A stretch of DNA of 64,000 nt from Diorhabda sublineata. Lineage: Eukaryota > Arthropoda > Insecta > Coleoptera > Chrysomelidae. The stretch lies in NCBI RefSeq assembly GCF_026230105.1, contig NC_079476.1, positions 10,864,709-10,928,708 of the forward strand. The letters run 5' to 3'. Positions within the stretch are counted from its first letter, which is position 1. Each line of letters starts with the position of its first letter. Under the pieces are notes generated by a model. That model saw only the letters and a list, made by a program, of their open reading frames with translations. It was not told where the DNA came from and did no database searches. Shown one piece after another: positions 59,640-64,000 of this stretch. The position numbers and the translations under genes are program-made.

Positions 59640-60490
59640 AAAATCAAGATAAATGTATAAACTCCATCCAGAACACATACACTGATTGTCTGTAGATCTT
59701 GGAAAATATGATGCAAACTGTGGTTAAATGGATTGAAGAAACTGCTATGATCCTCTGAACTGACAAATGCTCAATTATGTTTTTTATTAGACATAGAATC
59801 ACATCGAAGAAACTTTGTGTGGGCGAATATTATCGATACCAAAAAAAGATGAATACTTGGATATTATACTAGATAGTGAATTATTATGGTCCAAACATAT
59901 TAAGTATATGATGAAAAAATGTGTTACCTCCTAAAATTTGTCACAAATCACCGATGGGGTCGCAGCCCCTTCTATTGCTATCATGTTTCACAAAACTTAT
60001 GCTAGATCAGTTATAAACTTGTTGTTTATTTGGATCGTTTAGTAATTCAAGATTACAGCAAATAGATCATATCCAATATAAATGTATTAGAAGTTGTGTC
60101 GATGGAATGAAATCAATAACAGTGAATACATTATTTGTAGAAAGTGAAGATCCTTCTTCATTTTTACGGTGGCAATTATTATCTCAAATATATCTGCTTA
60201 AATTCAAAACCCTTAGAGCAGACAAACATAACATCGATATTGAAGAATTGAGGACACACCTACACCTTGGAAACGCCTCAAATAAAAAAATTTAATATTT
60301 ATAGAACCAACAAAACTTTTTCGAAATTCAACACTCTAGCAGAGTTTGCTAATAAGGCAATAATATACTGATGGATCTAAGACAATCGATGGACTTGGAT
60401 GTGCAGTTTACATTCAAAATACAAATACAATACAAAAAGATGAGTTGATTGTGAGATATTTTTCATTCAGGTTTACATTTTTAAATGATT
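59640..60490 (+). pseudogene. LINE family A, copy 2: RT C-terminus and RNase H start
   Basis: 59655-59795 matches 3365-3510 closely. It continues further 3' than the first copy: EYLDIILDSELLWSKHIKYM (about 59850, the FLG..LD block), SIAIMFHKTYARSVI, then an open frame 60107-60295 (SITVNTLFVESEDPSSFLRW), and YTDGSKTIDGLGCAVYI (about 60366), the start of an RNase H domain with its first Asp. Ends near 60490. 5' truncated; presence of RNase H places family A in a group with that domain. Confidence 0.75.
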
Positions 60491-60875
60491 GAGCACGGTG
60501 TGGTATGAATTTTGCAATTTGCACGTCTCTACCACTCATAATAGCGCCGATATAAATTTTTGAAAGTGGAATATTTTTATTCCGCCCTTATTTCTTCTTT
60601 CAACGCGCCATTGAATTGCTTACGTCACCAGTACCGATCGACTTTAGCCTGCCAAGTTAAAGCAGCATCCACACCAAGTTTGTTTCACTATTATATCACG
60701 TTGTGTCATATTAGTTGTATTTTTTGTCAGGATGTTGAAGCTTAGATCGACAAAGGTTCGCGTTATGAAGATTGTATTGTACCAAAATATACCAACACCA
60801 ATATAACTGCACCAAATATAGTATTTTTTTCTTAAAGCGTATAATAATGTCTATATTAACACAACAGAGATCGAG

Positions 60876-60900
60876 ACCTAACCTAACCTAACCTAACCTA
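60876..60900 (-). repeat. Interstitial TTAGG telomere-type run
   Basis: ACCTAACCTAACCTAACCTA plus one more unit, five perfect units, on the minus strand (TTAGG)5. Lies in otherwise unstructured DNA. Confidence 0.9.
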
Positions 60901-61187
60901 TTCTTTCACTAGTAAAATATTGAACGCTCATTATTGTACTAGTAACAAAATAATGAGAAACGTCTTATTATTAGCGTTGTAACCAAGTAGGCAGGAACTG
61001 TCATTTAATTTTGATTTACTTTGATGTTTGTCAGTTTTGATGAGTGTATGCTAAAAATATCTCAAGAAGAAGAATTTCAATGTACACGGCCGCTTGAAGA
61101 AAAAATAGTATATGTCACTCGGAGTAGAAGACCTATTATATGTTTCGCCCAGTTTGCGCAGCCTCGGCTAACGCCTCGACAGTGCAA

Positions 61188-61245
61188 GAATCTGGGCTCA
61201 ACAATAATGATAGCTTCTACTCCTAGTAACATAATGTACTATTAA
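61188..61245 (-). repeat. 60-bp dispersed repeat, inverted partner of 37322
   Basis: CTGGGCTCAACAATAATGAT and CTACTCCTAGTAACATAATG, the reverse complement of 37322-37382 with one small indel. Confidence 0.75.
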
Positions 61246-62359
61246 GTATTCTTAAGGGATAGAAAAAAAGGGACAGTGATAGGAACATTTTTCAAATTGC
61301 ATAATTAAAACTTACGATACATGGTGGTTTGACGTATTATTGTAACAATAATGTAGTAATTTTAAGGTGTTACTTATGTTTAAATTTTTTCGTTTTTTTA
61401 ATAGCGTTGCGTCCGTTTAGGATCTATTGTTAAATAAAAAAGAGGCACCACCGAGTTTTAAGAACAAATAATTTTTAATATGCACGTTTAACATTTGTTG
61501 TATTTGACCTCTTAGAGTACTTTTCTTAAGTATTTTCATGTGGTGCGGACATATTCCTTTTTTCATAAAAACTCTTATAAAACTACATTTTTCATGCAAG
61601 TAGGTTGACACCTTTTGTTAATTCTCAGGGTAACTGTTAGAACACAATAGTGTTTCCCTATCACATTCTAATTATTTTTTGATGAAAATGAGACACTTCA
61701 CTTGAACACCAATGTCCAACGAAAATGAAGTCGAATTTTCTTCCGAATTATATGTTTGTTTGAACTTCAACACTTGGAATCTCAATATTAAGGGGTTTCG
61801 CGCACATAAAATCTCCTTATTTTTGCCCCATGAATGTCAATCTTTTGATCTGTCTGTTCATCTGGTTCGTGCTGCAGATTTTAAAAGTCACAAAATTGAT
61901 ATTTGTGGCAAAATATAATTAGTCATTGCAAGGAAATAACGAATAAACCCTTGCTCCATTATTAACAACAAATCAATTCTTTGTCATCAAACAGCCACAA
62001 GGCAATCTAGCCAGTAGCATTCTGTCAAATAGACCGGCCGCTCTCCTACACAATCAGCACCGATGACGAAGCACCCATTTGAAACGAATCTTGGGCAGTA
62101 TAAAATATATCCAAACTTCCAAACTTCTAAGTTTTGAAGGTGTGTTAAGTTAATATGAATCCTATCGAATTAAGATAAACACCATTGCATTTATATTTGT
62201 TAAAAAAGAATTACTTTTTTCAAATTTTCCAAACCCATTATAATAATACTAATAATAATAATCACGTTATTCGACGGTTCTGTCAATATCTAAATTTTTT
62301 GAAGTGAGGATAGTGCCAGAGAACATTTGCTGTTGCAGGTATAGTTACAAATAGCAGCA

Positions 62360-62400
62360 CTTCGGATTAGACCTTCCGGTAGAGAAGGTCTAATCCGAAG
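62360..62400. repeat. Perfect 16-bp hairpin
   Basis: CTTCGGATTAGACCTT and its exact complement AAGGTCTAATCCGAAG around CCGGTAGAG (9-base loop). Followed by AGAAGGTTAGATC, a partial extra copy of the right arm. The GC content of the stem is above the local background. It could be the tip of a foldback element. Confidence 0.95.
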
Positions 62401-63189
62401 AGAAGGTTAGATCGTTCTAAACAGATTCAACAATTTCTAAATCAGCCAACAGATTTTAGCTCCCGATTTGCAGCTAATATCTGTGTATCTAAATTCAGTA
62501 TCTCACTGTTACATAGCTTCATCTGACGAACTAATAATCACTTTTCTGTACTTCAGAGATAGGATGATACACTTCAAATATCTTGAGAAACAAATTGTTT
62601 TTATCTACCAATCTGTTGTTTTTGAAAAAATGTCGTGAACTGTGATTTACTGTTATCATCTAACTCAAAAATGCAAATGTAAATATCTTATTTTGCACAA
62701 TTCCTGAAATATATGTTCAACGATTATTCACAATGTAACTTCTCAAATTCCCAACAATACGCGTATTGAGTTTTCATTTAATAACGCAATAATTTGAGGA
62801 GCCAAAAGATTTTATGTAGTTACAAGAGCTACTGGGGTTATCATCGAGTCTTTACATCTAATTAATTCATGTCTCCTTAGTTTTGGTATACGTGTTGATT
62901 TATTGTTGAAAAGCCGCCGAACACTATAAGCAAGCTTCATTCTGCCTTCATCCCCTTGTTCGTTCTTAAAAGACAAGATTTCACATTCAGGTCGGAGTGT
63001 GAGCGAAAACCACTATTATAATAAGTATAATCAAAACTTATAATGATAAATCCGCGAAAAATTTGGTTTCGTAAAAGTGGCTACACTAGATGTTAGACTA
63101 GTAGGTGACGAAGCATATAGAATAATCGGATCTGTGTAACCTCGCTTTTTAGTGTACTTATAGCCATGAGGGAGAAGAATATACCAGTT

Positions 63190-63858
63190 TCTGTTGCACA
63201 ACGCCTTATTCGTCAAATATAATGTGAATTCCGCGGAAATTTATTGTAAATTAATCGAACAATTCGGAGATGCGTGCCTCTCCAAGGCTCAAGTATATGA
63301 ATATTTTCGAAAAGACCGAGAAGTAGTAGCAATCTTGCCATATGTGAGGCGCCTAAGTGTTGATGAGAACGTAAGCGCTGTATAAAAACTAATTTTGGAA
63401 GACTAATGTAGTACTGTACGCGATGCTGCTGAAGAATTGGGTAATAGCATATGTAATACCCGGTTACCGCAAACTTTCAGCCAGATGGGTGCCAAGCCTT
63501 CTGAATTTTGGGCAGCAATTCATACACTGGGAAGTTTACATGCATCTTCGCGAATTTGGTTGGGAAACACTTTAACACCCTCCCTATAGTCCTGAATTGT
63601 ATCCATACGACAATTATTTATTTAGTCCATTGAAAGAGACATTTGGCGGACTGCGAATCGAAATATACAATCCTTCTTGCGCGAATGGTTACGTGAAAAG
63701 CAGAGAGATTTTAACAAAAAAAGCATCCAAAATAAAGTAGCAAAAGTGTGTACAGTGACGAAGACTATCTAGAAGAACTATAGAAAAATTTCAGTTTTGT
63801 AACTTAATATTAAAATTTTTATGATAAAATTTCGGTATATATTTGAACCACCCTCGTA
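63190..63858 (+). pseudogene. mariner element with internal deletion
   Basis: The N-terminal part (63194-63385) reads FVKYNVNSAEIYCKLIEQFGD then LSKAQVYEYF, a mariner helix-turn-helix. After a deletion the C-terminal part reads LREFGWETL..PPYSPELYPYDNYLF (third catalytic block with Asp kept, about 63550-63620), SPLKETFGG, WLREKQRDFNKK (about 63685), then a C-terminal Y.E..-like end near 63780. The right end AACCACCCTCGTA (63843) is a typical mariner terminus. Central catalytic sequence is missing; its matching left terminus was not found. A different mariner lineage from 17878 and 27990. Confidence 0.8.
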
Positions 63859-64000
63859 TTTTGGATTCGGATTTTATTTTTTTTATATAAGGAAAAAACT
63901 TATTGTAAAGCGGCTATGAAACATGGTGCCAAATACTAATAAAGTATGGATATTGATTTTTGACATGGTTTCTCATGCACAGGTTCAGAGGAATCATCCA
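63859..64000. other. Window end, nothing recognised
   Basis: Short AT-rich tail. Confidence 0.4.

Larger units (their letters stand above)
60491..63189. other. Accessory DNA with small repeats, no gene recognised
   Basis: Nothing coding is supported. Open frames at 60560-60745, 61021-61245 and 61712-61918 have no known motif; the second overlaps the 61190 repeat. Separately listed: the telomere-type run, the 61190 repeat and the 62360 hairpin. Confidence 0.4.

Noticed and set aside
60876..60900. Chromosome end or telomere
   Set aside because: Only five units with ordinary sequence on both sides; interstitial.

Overview
This is a eukaryotic window, almost certainly insect: very AT-rich, with no operons or Shine-Dalgarno-type starts, GT-AG introns in the one gene-like unit that survives, runs of the insect telomere motif TTAGG, and coding relics of families typical of insect genomes (mariner, piggyBac, hAT, PIF/Harbinger, BEL/Pao, several non-LTR LINEs, Penelope-like elements). 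A 100-base run of N (9689-9788) marks a scaffold gap. I found no intact host gene, tRNA, rRNA or CRISPR. Almost everything recognisable is a decayed mobile element, often one inside another, which suggests a large, transposon-dominated genome such as that of a beetle or hemipteran. The species cannot be fixed from the sequence.

Layout, left to right. 1-9.7 kb: a LINE relic (ORF1 zinc knuckles joined to reverse transcriptase, 2.3-3.5 kb), a related pair of unclassified repeats, and an element with about 290-bp inverted termini (5.78-7.19 kb). 9.8-14.8 kb: a minus-strand piggyBac transposase gene split by a 3,330-bp uninterrupted CTA trinucleotide array. 15-19 kb: an hAT element with 8-bp target duplications, sitting in or near LINE ORF1 remains, then a nearly full-length mariner. 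19-23 kb: BEL/Pao gag, a MADF-domain unit and a Harbinger transposase with matching termini, the latter cut by a second hAT with 8-bp target duplications. 23-31 kb: BEL/Pao zinc knuckle, a Penelope 3' end, Tc1/mariner and LINE fragments, a mariner/LINE junction, and a 1.8-kb element with very long inverted termini and an apparent intron. 31-44 kb: sparse DNA with two LINE reverse transcriptase relics, an inverted pair of Penelope terminal repeats, a possible chemoreceptor remnant and a GC-richer R1-like LINE. 44.5-49.7 kb: a three-level nest (minus-strand LINE, plus-strand Penelope-like element, 1.23-kb TIR element carrying a cysteine-rich CXC protein relic). 51-54 kb: a Penelope 3' end and an intron-containing, DUF7869-like transposon-associated gene. 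54.5-58.4 kb: the most complete LINE (ORF1, endonuclease remnant, RT, RNase H, poly-A), with a recent 220-bp internal duplication. 59-64 kb: hairpin and tandem repeats, a second copy of the first LINE family, a telomere-type run, and an internally deleted mariner.

The genes do not form a pathway; the window is a record of successive insertions. The best-supported unusual structures are the CTA array that expanded inside piggyBac with nearly no loss of flanking codons, the three-level nest whose Penelope reading frame rejoins exactly when the insert and one 3-bp duplication are removed, hammerhead-like cores in several Penelope terminal repeats, and two long-TIR elements whose transposase class I could not assign. 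Family assignments come from motif recognition without database searches.
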